NCBI RefSeq assembly: GCF_000003815.2
Contig: NC_049986.1
Coordinates: forward strand, 7,750,193 to 7,814,192
Direction of reading: 5' to 3'
DNA from: Branchiostoma floridae
Lineage: Eukaryota; Chordata; Leptocardii; Amphioxiformes; Branchiostomatidae
Length of the DNA: 64,000 nucleotides
Numbering within the stretch: position 1 is the stretch's first letter; each line of letters begins with the position of its first letter. Shown here one piece after another: positions 11,101 to 22,129 of the stretch. The notes beneath the pieces were generated by a model. It did no database searches. It was given only the letters and a program-made list of their open reading frames with translations, and was not told the origin of the DNA. Position numbers and translations under genes: made by a program.

Positions 11101-14100
11101 CCCTACTCTGACCTGGAGTTCGCCATTCTGATTGAAGACGGGAAGGACAATGACGTCACACGGCGGTACTTCCTCAACCTCACACACTACCTAAACTTAA
11201 AGGTGATCAACCTCGGTGAGACCATCCTCCCAGCCATGGCCATCCCGTCACTCAACGACTTCCTCTCGGAAGACCCAGAGAGAGACTGGTTCTTTGACTC
11301 CATAACACCTCGCGGCTTCGCATTCGACGGCTTCATGCCATGGGCTTCTAAGACTCCTTTTGGAAGAGTCGAGACCAAAAACAAACGCCCCATCAGTCTA
11401 ATCCAAACGCCTGCCAACTTGGCCGAATATCAACATCTCCATATCGCCCTGGCGGAAGGGTATCATCTGTCAGACATCCTCAGACGAGTGACCTACTTAG
11501 CAGGAGACGAGTCTTTGGTATACGATTATTCGGAGAGAGTAAAGAAATGCTTTGATCATTCCCCTGTTCTACCAAGGTTTTCAGCAGCACTAATACTGAA
11601 GGATAATGTTCAGCAAATAAACAATGTTGAGCCATCGGGACAACTGCTGGATGTCAAGAAAGAGATATACCGCTTCCCCAGCGTAGCCGTTGATGTGCTG
11701 AGTATTTCCTGTGGTATTACGATCCCCAGTGTGTGGGGAATGATAGAAGAATTGCTCAAGACACAGCGGATCAGTCCCGAAGATGCTCACCACTTGACTG
11801 TACTGATCAGCATCTCGGCGGAGCTCCGGTTAAGAACGTACATCGCCAACGGAGGGCAGAAGGACAGACTGTCTCCTCTCACTGAGATGAAAACCCGGCT
11901 GGATACACGTGACATAGATGACACTTTCGTTCAGTCAGTGTTCTACATACCAGACTCAAAAATGCTTTTCAGGTACTACTATACTGCCTTTCCATTGAAA
12001 GGATGCATCATAGATACAATTGAAAAACCGAATCCAATCACAGAGATAATCCCAACAGCCATCTTTGATACCTCATCTCTAACAAGGGGCCGAATAACAC
12101 GACAGCTATTCCATTTAGATGCATCCATGCGTCATTTCGAAGCTGCAATGGAAGAGACTGCCGGAGACGAAGAAAAGCAGTTTGAAATAATTTCTGAAAT
12201 AGGCGAAGTCTTGGAGAAACGTGGTGACTATGAGAAGGCGATAGGCTACTTCGAAAGGGCACTGAAAGTTGGCAATTCTCTTCCTGAAGACAGCAAGATA
12301 CGTCCTAATAATGCCTCATTACTAAACAGCATTGGCAACTGTTTTGATGACCTTGGTGATCAAATAAAAGCTATCAGTTATTACGAAAAGGCACTTAAGA
12401 TGAAGAAAGCTATCTATGGTGAGACAACAGCACATCCCGATATTGCCTCAGTACAAAGCAACATTGGATCATGTTGGAGTAAAATAGGCGACCATAGTAA
12501 AGCCATCAGTTATCAAGAGCAGTCATTGAAGATGAGAAAAACTATCTATGGGGAAACAACGGCACATGCCAGCATTGCTTCATCATTTCACAATATTGGT
12601 AGTTGTTGGCGTGATCTTGGTGATCATAGGAAAGCAATCGGGTATTATGAACAGTCACTGAAGATGCTGAAAGCTATCTATGGCGAATCATCAGCACATC
12701 CCGATATTTCTGCATCACTGGACAGCACCGGAAGCTGTTGGAAGGGCCTTGGTGATCCGAGAAAAGCTATCAGGTATTACGAACAGTCTTTGAAGATGGA
12801 TAAAGCTATCTATGGTGAAACAGCAGAGCATCCCCACATTGCTACAACGCTGAGCAACATCGGATTATGTTACAGTAATGTTGGTGATCAGAAAAGGGCT
12901 ATGAGCTTTCACGAAGAGTCACTGAAGATGATGAAAGCTATCTATGGCAAAACAAAAGCACATCCTGACATTGCTGCCTCACTTAATAACATTGCAAAAT
13001 CGTGGAGCCACCTCGGCGATCAGAAAAAGGCAGTCATGTATTTCGAACATTCACTGAAGATGGAGAAAGCTATTTATGGGGAAACAACAGCACATCCCGA
13101 CATTGCTTCATCGTTCAACAACATTGGAACATGTTGGAGTGACCTTGGCGATCAGAACAAAGCCATAATGTATTGCGAACAGTCACTAAATATGAGGAAA
13201 ACTATCTATGGCGAAACAGCAGAACATCCCGACATTGCTTCATCTCTAAACAACATTGGAGCATGTTGGGGTAAACTCGGCGATCAGAAAAAAGCTATCA
13301 GTTATTACGAACAGTCACTGAAGATAAGCAAAGCTATCTATGGGGAAACAACAGCACATCCCGACATTGCTGCATCGCTTAATAATATTGGGAACTGTTG
13401 GAATACGCTTGGTGACCACAGGAAAGCTGTCAGGTATTACGAACTGTCACTGAATATGGGGAAAATTATCTATGGTGAAACAGCACATCCTGACATTGCT
13501 TTATCACTTAACAACATTGGAACATGTTGGAATGAGCTTGGCGATCAGGGAAAAGCTATCAGATATTACGAGCAGTCATTGACGATGTGCAAAACGATCT
13601 ATGGGAAAACAACAGCACATCCCAGCGTTGCTTTAACATTAAACAACATTGCAAAGTGTTTGAATACGCTTGGTGATCAGAGGAAAGCCATCAGGTATTA
13701 CGAACAGTCACTGAAGATGTGGAAAGCTATCTATGGCGAAACAACAGCACATCCCACCATTGCTTCATCACTTAATAACATTGGAACATGTTGGAGTGAT
13801 CTTGGCGATCAGAGGAAAGCTATCAAATATTACGAAGAGTCTTTGAAGATTATGAAAACTATGTACGGCGAAACACTAGCACATCCCCTGATCGCTTCAT
13901 TATTATACAACATAGGAAATTGCTTAAGTTGCCTTGACGATCAAATCAAAGCTATCGGTTATCACGAACAGTCACTGAAGATGAAGAAATCCATCTATGG
14001 CGAAACAACAGCACATCTCGACATTGCTTCATCACTAAACAATATTGGAACATGTTGGTATAAAATGGGCAATCCGAAACAAGCTATGGGGTACTACGAA

Positions 14101-14538
14101 CAATCATTGAAGATAACGAAAGTCATCTATGGCGAAACAACAGCACATCCTGACATTGCTTCATCACTAAACAACATTGGGATATGTTGGAATAGCCTGG
14201 ACGATCAGAAGAAAGCCATCAGATTTTATGAGCAGTCTCTGAAGATGATGAAAGCTATCTATGGTGAAACAACTGCGCATCCTGACATTGCTGAATCACT
14301 TAACAGTATTGGAATATGTTGGAGTAAGCTTGGCGATCACAAAAAAGGTATCAGTTTTTTCGAACACTCACTGAAGATGTGGAAAGCTGTCTATGGGGAA
14401 ACAACAGCACATCCCGACATTGCTTCATCGTTATACAACATTGGGAAAAGTTGGAATGCACTTGGTGATCGGAGGAAAGCTATGATGTATTATGAACAGT
14501 CACAGAAGATGAAGAAAACTGTCTGTGGCGAAATATAG
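8137..14538 (+). CDS. TPR-nucleotidyltransferase-TPR protein (about 1646 aa)
   Basis: Five exons: 8137-8835, 9101-9216, 9423-9470, 10124-10230 and 10568-14538, all in frame. The N-terminal half has three diverged modules of the type LGDVYLKRG...ALYNMALARC (two in exon 1, one starting near 10600). Near residues 490-512 lies GLGSQATELVTPYSDLEFAI. This fits the nucleotidyltransferase-fold pattern GS-x10-D-h-E-h (GlnD/DUF294-like); the metal-binding acids are D and E of SDLEF. From about residue 855 come 18 TPRs, the last 16 being 44-residue units with nearly identical sequence (AIYGETTAHPDIASSLNNIG...). Such 42-44-residue TPRs resemble those of kinesin light chain and nephrocystin-3. No signal peptide or membrane segment is seen. 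Function is unknown; a nucleotide-transfer or scaffold role is inference. Small exons 2 and 3 are the least certain. Confidence 0.82.
9850..9993. repeat. 24-bp minisatellite with 48-bp higher-order pattern
   Basis: Six 24-bp units gtgtactMtggtaaaacaaa(tgaa) in an intron of the TPR gene. The variable base alternates C, A, C, A, C, A, so the real period is 48 bp in three near-identical copies. Confidence 0.95.
10265..10350. mobile_element. MITE L, partial copy
   Basis: cagttactcaagcaactgga, ggaaatggtcagacgtttca and tttcgtcagtgacac match one half of the element at 43329-43512. Only the left half is present here, in an intron of the TPR gene. Confidence 0.65.
12400..14535 (+). repeat. 132-bp coding tandem repeat (16 TPR units)
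   Basis: atctatggNgaaaca-type anchors recur every 132 bases (for example 12411 and 12543). Each unit encodes 44 residues. Unit 9 is one codon short (YGETAHP rather than YGETTAHP). The high DNA identity between units points to recent tandem duplication or gene conversion. Confidence 0.93.
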
Positions 14539-14850
14539 GACGTCCCGACATCAACATTGGAACATGTTGGCATAAACTGGTGATGAGAGGAAAGCCGCCA
14601 TTTTTTACGAGCAGTCACTGAAGATGATGAAAGTTACATATGGTGATGACATGGCACACCCGGAGATTGAGCCAGTGCTGAAAATACATTTGGTTATGTA
14701 AAACTGCTATCCGCCATTAAAGTAAAGCCGTAAAATCGCGAATCGGCAATCAGAGAAACATCCTGACTTTTCTCCATTTTTAGTTTAAACAACACTAGAG
14801 CATTTTGGTATCATCATGGCGATCAGAGGAAAGCTATCGGTTATTACGAA
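14539..14850 (+). pseudogene. Decayed TPR units after the stop codon
   Basis: Sequence beyond the TAG still resembles the repeat: aacattggaacatgttgg (about 14552), gagcagtcactgaagatgat (about 14610) and gcgatcagaggaaagctatc (about 14819). Frameshifts and stops break it. The array was longer and its 3' end has been lost. Confidence 0.8.
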
Positions 14851-15004
14851 GTTCATTTTGGTGGTAAATGATAGGACTTTCGTACTTGTGACATGGATTA
14901 GTTGGCGTCCCAAAGCCAACAACTGAGCCCCGGCAAATATATGACTGGGTAGACGAGTGATCAGGTCATCAGGTTGATAAGTCACTGGATGCTTACGTCA
15001 TTCT

Positions 15005-15143
15005 TTGTACACAAACAAGAACTTTATTCAAGACCAAAGTTAAGGTGACCATCTGGGCGTATGAGAATCTATCAGAATTGTTCTGAGGAAGGTGACAGTC
15101 ACCGAAACGTCGGGCTTGAATAAAGACGATCGATAACTTTGTG
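15005..15143. mobile_element. Small MITE F
   Basis: gtacacaaacaagaacttta at left pairs imperfectly with the region 15114-15143 (cttgaataaagac...). The centre contains gtgacagtcacc. Noncoding, located between the TPR gene and the next gene. Confidence 0.6.
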
Positions 15144-15264
15144 TACTTCAGTACTGATATGTATGTATGGGTTTATTTATTGTACATATATACCCACTGT
15201 GTTGGCTACAGGTCGCAGCAAAAGAATAGTTGACAGATACATGATAAATTAAGAAGAGCTATAT

Positions 15265-15762
15265 TCAAGCTAGAGTTCCTCGAATAATCATGTAATCATG
15301 TCTTTATTCAAGAATTCGACGTCTTATTCATGTATTACATGTACTAAAGAGTACCTATTCCAATGGCACACGAGTGCATGAACGTTGAAGCAGTTGAAAA
15401 TTCCATTTTATCCAACTAACCTTGGGTAGTGTTGTCCACAAACAAACACACATACATAAACAACCCGCTGCAGTACCATAGGAAAACGGCAGGTAAATCA
15501 TTTTCGAACTTGACCTTCCTTTCCACATCGGCCGTTTCGCCATTGCACAACCATATCCATCTTGGCAAAATTGAAAAAAAGGAAGAGAATAAAAGGCACA
15601 CCGTTTTCGAACTTGCCCTTCTTTTCCACAACGGTTACAAACCTACCAAAAAATGACAAAATTCCATCCACAATTTCTCGAGCTATATGCTATTGACGTA
15701 CATATAGACCCTTCACCCTATGGAATAACCGAAAACATAGCCTTCTTGGCGAAGGCATGAAA
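15265..15762. mobile_element. Dispersed repeat G, copy 2
   Basis: Starts ctagagttcctcgaa and ends aaccttcttggcgaaggc. It shares the blocks gctgcagtaccata, cgaacttgaccttc and atgctattgacgtacat with the 5320-6660 copy. It ends 27 bases before the stop codon of the following minus-strand gene. Confidence 0.65.
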
Positions 15763-15788
15763 TCAGCGTGGTCTTGGGTACACATCCG

Positions 15789-18446
15789 CTACTTCACATG
15801 CATCAGTTGCAGAATGGTGGCTGAAGTACCATTAGCAACCGCTGGTGCCGGGTAGAAGTGTGGATTCTGGTTGGCGAGGTGCAGCGTACCGAAAAGTGTA
15901 ACCACGGTGAACAGAATAACCATCTTCCACGGTCCTGTTTTGTGTGGATCTGCCTCCCGTACATACTTCACGATCCTGAGGAATTGAAATAAAAAGAAAC
16001 GGATAAGTTCAAAATTTGCCATTGTATCCTTTTTGACGCTTCGCTCAGTGGTTATAGGAACCGACCATGCCACATGACATGATATACACCCCGGGGCATA
16101 CACTATTTTGGGTTGATGTTCGTCATTTTGCTTTTGATCAAGTAGCAAAGACAGAGCAAAAATCATAGCGTTCATGAGCTAAATATCATGTTTTTATTGC
16201 ATTAATAGTACTTTTCATGTATGTGCCATATCTGCAAGACACCAGTGCTATTTTCATAACAGAGTTTTGAATTCCCATATGTAAAGATAGTTTACCTTTA
16301 GTTATCCGCGGAGTAACCTATATCTGTTATGTTTTATCAAACTGCAATATTTTTAGGTTACCCTATATACGTTGTGATATCAAACTACAATGTTTTCAAC
16401 AAATCACACGTCGAAACCAACGTCCGTCGACTTAATATCCCAAAATACCCTATTTCTAAAAACAACGGATATAGGTTACCCCTTGGATAAAGGTTGACTA
16501 GCGTTACCGTGTATACAGACTTACTTGTTCCACTCTTTCTCATGGCCACGGCGCTGTGCCGGGCAGCAGTGGATCTGGAACAGGTGCCAGGTGTGGTCTA
16601 TGCTGACTCCCCCAAGGCAGGCTACTGGGACCGCCAGGAAAAACACGGTCTCGCACCAGATCATAGCAACGGTCCAGATAGTGCTAGGGTCCACCTTTCG
16701 AACGCATTCAGGAAATCAACAAATACATAAATGTCAGGGTAGAGATTCCGATCTGGTAGAATCACCGATTATACCGAAAGTACGGAAGCCGACAGCCCCC
16801 CCAAAAATACCCACACACAAAAATATGATCGAAAAAAAAAACTACAATAAAAAAAAAAAAAACTTGTTTATGTCGACTTCCGTACGGAAGAAGAGATCCC
16901 GATCGTGGTCTCAGTCGACAGAGACTCTGATCAGGATACTAGGAATGTGTTGGGGTTTGGGTTGGTTTCTTCCTTCCTATATGCAAAGGCGTTGAGGGGA
17001 ATAGAGGGCTCGAATACAAATTCAAATTTCAAATACAACATACCTGTTCCCATTGGGTGCTGATGAGGTAGGTATAGTAGACATGCGCAGCAAGGCTGAA
17101 CACTGAGATCGAGGCGTGGAGAACGAAGTACGTACTTGAGAAACTTCGTAGAGCCTAGAAGATAGTACAGGGAGATTCTTGCCGTTCGAGTTTGTTTTAA
17201 AGTTACAAAGTGAAGCGAAAGTACTTTTTCTTCTAATTTTACAATGAAACATCTCTACACTAGGTTGGGGTAGAGAATTTGCAGTTAGCTCTAGTATTAA
17301 AGTTTTTGTTCATCAGGTATATAACCTTATAATCCACTCGGGCGCGACGAATCCTTTCCCTGCACGCGTCCACATCCTCGATGTTGTTGTGTAGGAAGGT
17401 ACAGACATCTTGAAACTCGGCCTGCGTATTCGGTTGGAAAAAGTACGAAATCAAATTCTCTCTAGTGGCGTTTGTTGTGTATGTCTCATGTGCAAATCAA
17501 GTGACGTTCACGACATTCGTCCCTAATCGTATGTGTAGCGTGTAAACTAACGAAAGCAATGCCTTTATCAAATGAAACCTTGAGTGTTGGTACAAATATA
17601 CCTCTTTGTAAACAACTGATTGAACAATGATCGTCCAGTCAAGTGAACATTGCCCGATGTATCTCTGTCAGTTAGGCCTACAAAATATTTCCAAACCGGG
17701 GCCCGGCCGGGCAGCTTTCGAAAACGACAAGTATTAAGACGTCAAACAGTCGTGGCCATTTTTTATTGTATTCTAGGTATACAATTATATTTTTCGTTAC
17801 CAAAAACAGCCCGACCGGGCCCCGGTTTGAAAATGTGACGTTAGCTTTATCATTTTATGTGCTTGATTGTGACCAATGCGTTTCTGTAAATTTCAAAAAC
17901 CTGCAGAGAGCATTTACACAAGTTCAGGGCGTACCACAGGACCCCAAATTGCAGAAATGCCAGGCACCAGACCGTCACCCTGACTATCAGAGTCCACTCT
18001 CGTTGTTTCAGGAACACAGTGATCACACAAACATCCACAACACCAACTCCAAGGGAGATCACCACACAGACCACGCCCAAGATCTCGTGAATTCTCGTCT
18101 CTTGGAACGCGAGAAATTTCATCCTCCGGTTGATGAAGCGGCGGTGGAAGATTAGCCACCATTTGAAGCTTCTGCAGGACAAGGTATCCAGAAGTGATAC
18201 TGTGATGGTGACCACAAGTGGAATAGCCAACCTCGCGAGAAATGTGAGTTTGGAGATGTAGTGTAGAGTTTGTCCCTTGGAGCCCCAAGTGTTTTCTGTG
18301 GTGTGTGCGGCGTCCCAAACGAGGACAGCGAGCAACGCAGCCTGCCAGACGACCAGCACACCGGTCAGCACTGCGCGTCTGAGGGACAGTCTTCGGGAGC
18401 TGGAGCCTTGGGTAGGAACTGCGAAAGAGGTAACATCGACTATCAT
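15789..18446 (-). CDS. Seven-membrane-segment protein, gustatory-receptor-like candidate
   Basis: Five minus-strand exons keep frame: 18446-17901, 17421-17326, 17154-17044, 16694-16525 and 15975-15789 (about 369 aa from the ATG at 18446). Membrane segments: four in exon 1 (for example AVLTGVLVVWQAALLAVLVW and EILGVVCVVISLGVGVVDV), one in exon 3 (FVLHASISVFSLAAHVYYTY), one in exon 4 (VAMIWCETVFFLAVPVACL) and one in exon 5 (MVILFTVVTLFGTLHLA). Size, a basic N-terminus without a signal peptide, a charged loop before segment 5 (ACRERIRRARVDYKALRSF) and three phase-0 introns followed by a phase-2 intron recall invertebrate gustatory-receptor-like proteins. The insect TYhhhhhQF motif in the last segment is missing, so family membership is a hypothesis. 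An open frame continues upstream to 18557, but that part is transposon. A splice acceptor at 18418 could instead join the exon at 30485-30743. Confidence 0.65.
16289..16499. mobile_element. MITE D, copy 3
   Basis: The ends agtttacctttagttatccg and ggataaaggttgact and the palindromic core (ccgtcgacttaatatccc) match the family. It lies in the last intron of the seven-segment gene, 25 bases from exon 4. Confidence 0.85.
17690..17832. mobile_element. GC-rich-ended MITE in intron 1 of the seven-segment gene
   Basis: ccaaaccggggcccggccgg at left is complementary to gcccgaccgggccccggttt at right. About 140 bases, noncoding. Confidence 0.8.
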
Positions 18447-18448
18447 AC

Positions 18449-18777
18449 GGGGTTGGACAAGTCCCCTAGCCCTATTGTCCCGGGCAAGTGAAAGTACTGT
18501 CCGGGCAAGTGCATGACCTATCCCACTTGCCCGATCGGGCAAGTAAGAATTTTCCATTGAGAGAGATTTTATACTTGTTACCTTCTACAGTCATGACATC
18601 AAGCAATGGTCAACATTAAAAAATAAAGGCAAGAATTCCATTGCTGGAAGTGACAATGTATATATAAAATTGACCATCATTTGAATTTTGGGCAAGTGAA
18701 AAGTTGGTTCGTTCAAGTAATTTTTTATGTGCTTGCCCGATAGGACAAGTGAATTTTAGAAAACTTGTCCAACCCTG
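18449..18777. mobile_element. MITE H, copy 1, abutting the start codon of the seven-segment gene
   Basis: The left end ggggttggacaagtc and right end acttgtccaaccct are complementary. Inner blocks (cacttgcccgatcgggcaag and gcatcaagcaatggtcaaca) recur in the copy at 39925-40245. Its left edge lies 3 bases upstream of the ATG at 18446, so longer N-terminal readings of that gene would be transposon sequence. Confidence 0.85.
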
Positions 18778-18778
18778 T

Positions 18779-18980
18779 CATAATTCCACCAGGTGCCATA
18801 ATACCGTCACCTAAAAAAACGTTAGTATAGAGGTCTTCCCAAGATTGTCTTCAATACCGAATGTTAAATATCGTAATTGTAATACAATTAAGATGTTTAG
18901 GTGTTGAAGACAATCTTGAGAAGGCCTCTATAACAACGTTTTTTTAAGGTGGCGGTATAATGGCACCTGGTGGAATTATG
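18779..18980. mobile_element. MITE I
   Basis: cataattccaccaggtgcca at left and its complement at right, with complementarity continuing inward over about 70 bases (aagattgtcttcaa and ttgaagacaatctt). It is separated from MITE H by one or two bases. Confidence 0.9.
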
Positions 18981-19795
18981 CGAACGTATGTTAAAAAGCC
19001 ACAGCACGTAAATTGTAAATTATCGAAAGTTTGCTAATCGAAATTTATTTAAGGTTATTTTAGGCAATGGTATTCTGTCTGTCTATTGGTCAGCAAGATT
19101 AAGAACGGATGGATGGATTTTTTTCATATTCGGTATGTTGTGGCAAAAACTGGAAATAATTAAATTCTGAGGCCCTCAGCGGCAATTCAAAAGTGAGGAA
19201 TCGGGCTATCGCGATATGTAATTATCTAATTGGATCTAGGTGAACTGTACAAGAGACTAGCTCCTAAAAACTGCTCAAAATTGCCTACGTTTTGAAAGCG
19301 ATAACGCTGTCATTTTGTTTATTTGTTTGTTTGTTTTTGTTTAAACTTTATTTATTCATGAAAGCTCAAATCGGCCTGCAGGCCGCTTTTCATTGAGGTC
19401 ATGAGGGAAGAGGCAATTTCATCGTTTAGAGTCCTTATAAGTCCTATAAGACTATATACACAATTTACATACATACAAAATACATGATAGAAACTGCTAC
19501 ATTTTGCAATGTAAGAAATATTTACATGAGTGTACTAGGCGAAACCTGTAGACGTGAAAACACTGGTTATAATATCTATTATATGATCTTATATTGTGAC
19601 AATTTGTGCGGTTTGGGGAAAACAAAATTAGAGCTGATTTTGGAAATACGTTTTGTCTGTTTACCTCATTGTCCTCGTCTTCGATTTATCATGACCGCCG
19701 AAGGGTGTATACCAAGGATGTTCACGAAAGTACTATACCCTTCAAATGTCTGGTCATTTTTGTCTACTTAACATGGTGTCTTTATTCTATATAAG
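18981..19795. other. Gene-free interval
   Basis: No supported gene. Around 19330-19450 is a run (ctttatttattcatgaaagc, then aaatcggcctgcaggccgc) that looks like the 3' end of a LINE on the minus strand. The rest is featureless AT-rich DNA. Confidence 0.4.
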
Positions 19796-20761
19796 GTAAC
19801 TGATGACCGAATCAAGAACATCTACTGGAACTACGCGCCTCTAGAGCTGGCTCGTCAGGACATCCTGGGAAAAAGACACGTGGAAAGTAGTGCGAGCTTC
19901 TTTGGGGCACTCCATGCGTTGCTTGGAAGTGTGAACAAACTTACGGTAAGTGTGAAAAAACCCAAGGTAAGTGACAAACTCACGGATAACGCCATCCACC
20001 CAAAACTTTCGTCTTTACATTCTAGCTATTTTTGGACACACTGAAACAACATCTTACATGCAATATTCTGACATTTGAAGAGAAAAATGTTCACCAATTG
20101 CTGAGCATAAATCTCTGATATGATTCCTAATCATAATCCTAGTCATCTATAAACGAAAATTTTTATCAAAAAAGTAACAAAAATGTTTGGAAACTGTAAG
20201 TTAACAATAAAAGCCCGTAAGTTATAGTTGATCCCTTCTTTTGTGTAATGTTACATTCAGTGTTTTAAGATGAGAATACTGAGATTGATGTTGTATTTGT
20301 AGAGGGAAGACATCAAGCGCACCATCGCCGTGGATACGGACTATGTGGACTTATTAGATATTTGCCTATACATACATGTATCAACTTATTCCCACACTAT
20401 GACTGCGAGGGGCGTTCAATAAGTAATGCCCCTGACCCATTTCCCATAGGAGGAGATTAATGAAACTTGGCACAGTTATCAGTCTTTCTCTTCATAGGAA
20501 CCACAAAGAGTTATGCATTTCTTCCATCGTTTGTTCAAGATTATCGTCATTATTTATTGAACGCCCCTCGTACATGCACGTAAACAGTAAAAAAGATAAT
20601 ACTCGATAGAGATGTGGTTGGTTATGTTCTACTTTCCGAACTTTTTTCGCTGAGTGCATTTCTATTTCTGTTTGCAGCAAGGAGTGACGGCTACCACAGC
20701 GTACATTATGGAGTATGTGGAGACCATGAGCCCACCGGCTAAAGTCACAGAGAAGCGTTAG
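19796..20761 (+). CDS. Unidentified protein, terminal exons
   Basis: Exon 19796-19945 (VTDDRIKNIYWNYAPLELAR...) has clean splice sites (ag before GTAACT, donor GTAAGT). The next exon starts at 20303 (REDIKRTIAVDTDY...); its donor is uncertain, either after 20344 or after 20377, both phase 0. The last exon, 20678-20761, encodes QGVTATTAYIMEYVETMSPP and a short basic end before TAG. I do not recognise the family. Upstream exons are not found. The TAG stop overlaps the first bases of MITE B copy 2, so the C-terminus may be set by that insertion. Confidence 0.45.
20405..20571. mobile_element. Mariner-type MITE
   Basis: cgaggggcgttcaataa at left and ttattgaacgcccctcg at right are perfect 17-base inverted ends of the kind seen in Tc1/mariner elements. 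About 167 bases with no transposase. It lies in the last intron of the unidentified plus-strand gene. Confidence 0.88.
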
Positions 20762-21165
20762 GCCACAGTGACGTCATTATATGGATGACATCCACGCGCG
20801 CAACAGTTTTTGTACGTTTCCAAAAAAAGAAGGTTTGCGACCATACGATAAACCTTTCAAAGAAGCTAGAAATTCAGCAATGTATGCCTTAAACTAAAAA
20901 TGTCGGTGAACGGATACTAATATATAGTAAAGCGCACTTTTTTTGACATAAAGTTACTCCTTGCACAAAATGCATTTCTAGTCCTTAGTGAAGTTTTCCA
21001 AAGTCTTGAAAATGGACAATTTAGTGGTTGCCATTGGTATACCGTGTTCTCGAACTTCAGTCAATTGTAAAAAAAAAAAGATTCCTGACCATTTATTTCA
21101 TTATGAAGCCAATTTTATCTATTGGTCCAACTTTTCTTTCGCACGCTCGCATCTATTTTGAGTGA
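20757..21165. mobile_element. MITE B, copy 2, decayed right end
   Basis: Left part taggccacagtgacgtcatt then atatggatgacatccacgcg; right part contains cgcacgctcgcatctatttt as in copy 3. The outermost right end is lost. It begins at the stop codon of the unidentified gene. Confidence 0.7.
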
Positions 21166-21564
21166 AATTTGTTATCACCAAGCACAGTATAAGCATCTTC
21201 TCTGGATAGTTTTAAAGAACGCTTGCAGATAGATGTGCAAAAGTTAGGGGTGACGGGTCGTTCAGTGTAACATAACCAGCTGATGCCGCGCCGCGTGCCT
21301 GCGAAGCTGGTACATGTGTTACGCCGAAGGGCTGTTATGCCGGCTATATAGATACAGATAAATATTTCTGCCTGTTAAAATGTCTACATGACAGTTTGGG
21401 TGAAGGATACCTGTGTTATAAGATGGCCTCCTGAAACTGTTTTCTGGAATGTGCTTACTAAAAAAAAGGTGGAAGTAGAATCTTTGTAGGTGTTCTATAT
21501 TTGTCAGAAAACTGCCTATTTTAGTAGTTGATAACGTAAAGGCCGGTGGGGACTGCATGCAACA

Positions 21565-21566
<2 letters not shown>

Positions 21567-21625
<59 letters not shown>

Positions 21626-21679
21626 GCGTGCGTGCGTGTGTGTGTGTGTGTGTGTGTGTGCGTGTGTGTGCGTGCGTGC
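21567..21679. repeat. TG microsatellite
   Basis: About 110 bases of TG interrupted by a few CG dinucleotides. Frames read through it on either strand are artefacts. Confidence 0.98.
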
Positions 21680-22129
21680 AGGTGGGGGGGTGGCAGAGGT
21701 GTATTCACTTGTGAGTAGACGGCGTTCAGCACCAAGGACGGGACTGATTGCAAGTGTGTGTACCTATGTCTGGTAATACTTGCCCATTCTGTTACACACT
21801 GCGCCTTTTCAAAGATAAATTTTGACGCTATACCGAAAAGTTACCGAAAAAATATTCTATATGCCAGTTACTTCAAGATTTTGTTCAGTCATTAGATGTT
21901 ACTAGTGTTTGGCTATGAGTTGTGCATGGACGCCACCTGGTGATCTATGATTGAATTGCACATTGGCGTTTTAACAGACCTCCTTGCACCCCATTACTTC
22001 GATCTCCGGGTGTGTATTAAAGAATCAGATAGAGTTTCTTCACAGGATCATGTATCATTATATTTCAGCCATACCATAGGTATGGTGAAATATATTGTAT
22101 TCGTAATGTTTCTTTCTTTCTTTCTTTCT

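Noticed and set aside
12400-14535. A CRISPR-like or noncoding satellite array
   Set aside because: The 132-bp period is coding throughout, with TPR structure; there are no spacers, and the genome is eukaryotic.
17850-18557. Taking the ATG at 18557 as the start of the seven-segment protein
   Set aside because: Residues before the ATG at 18446 are encoded by MITE H.
21319-21776. Histidine/threonine- or valine/cysteine-rich proteins on either strand
   Set aside because: They are translations of a TG microsatellite.
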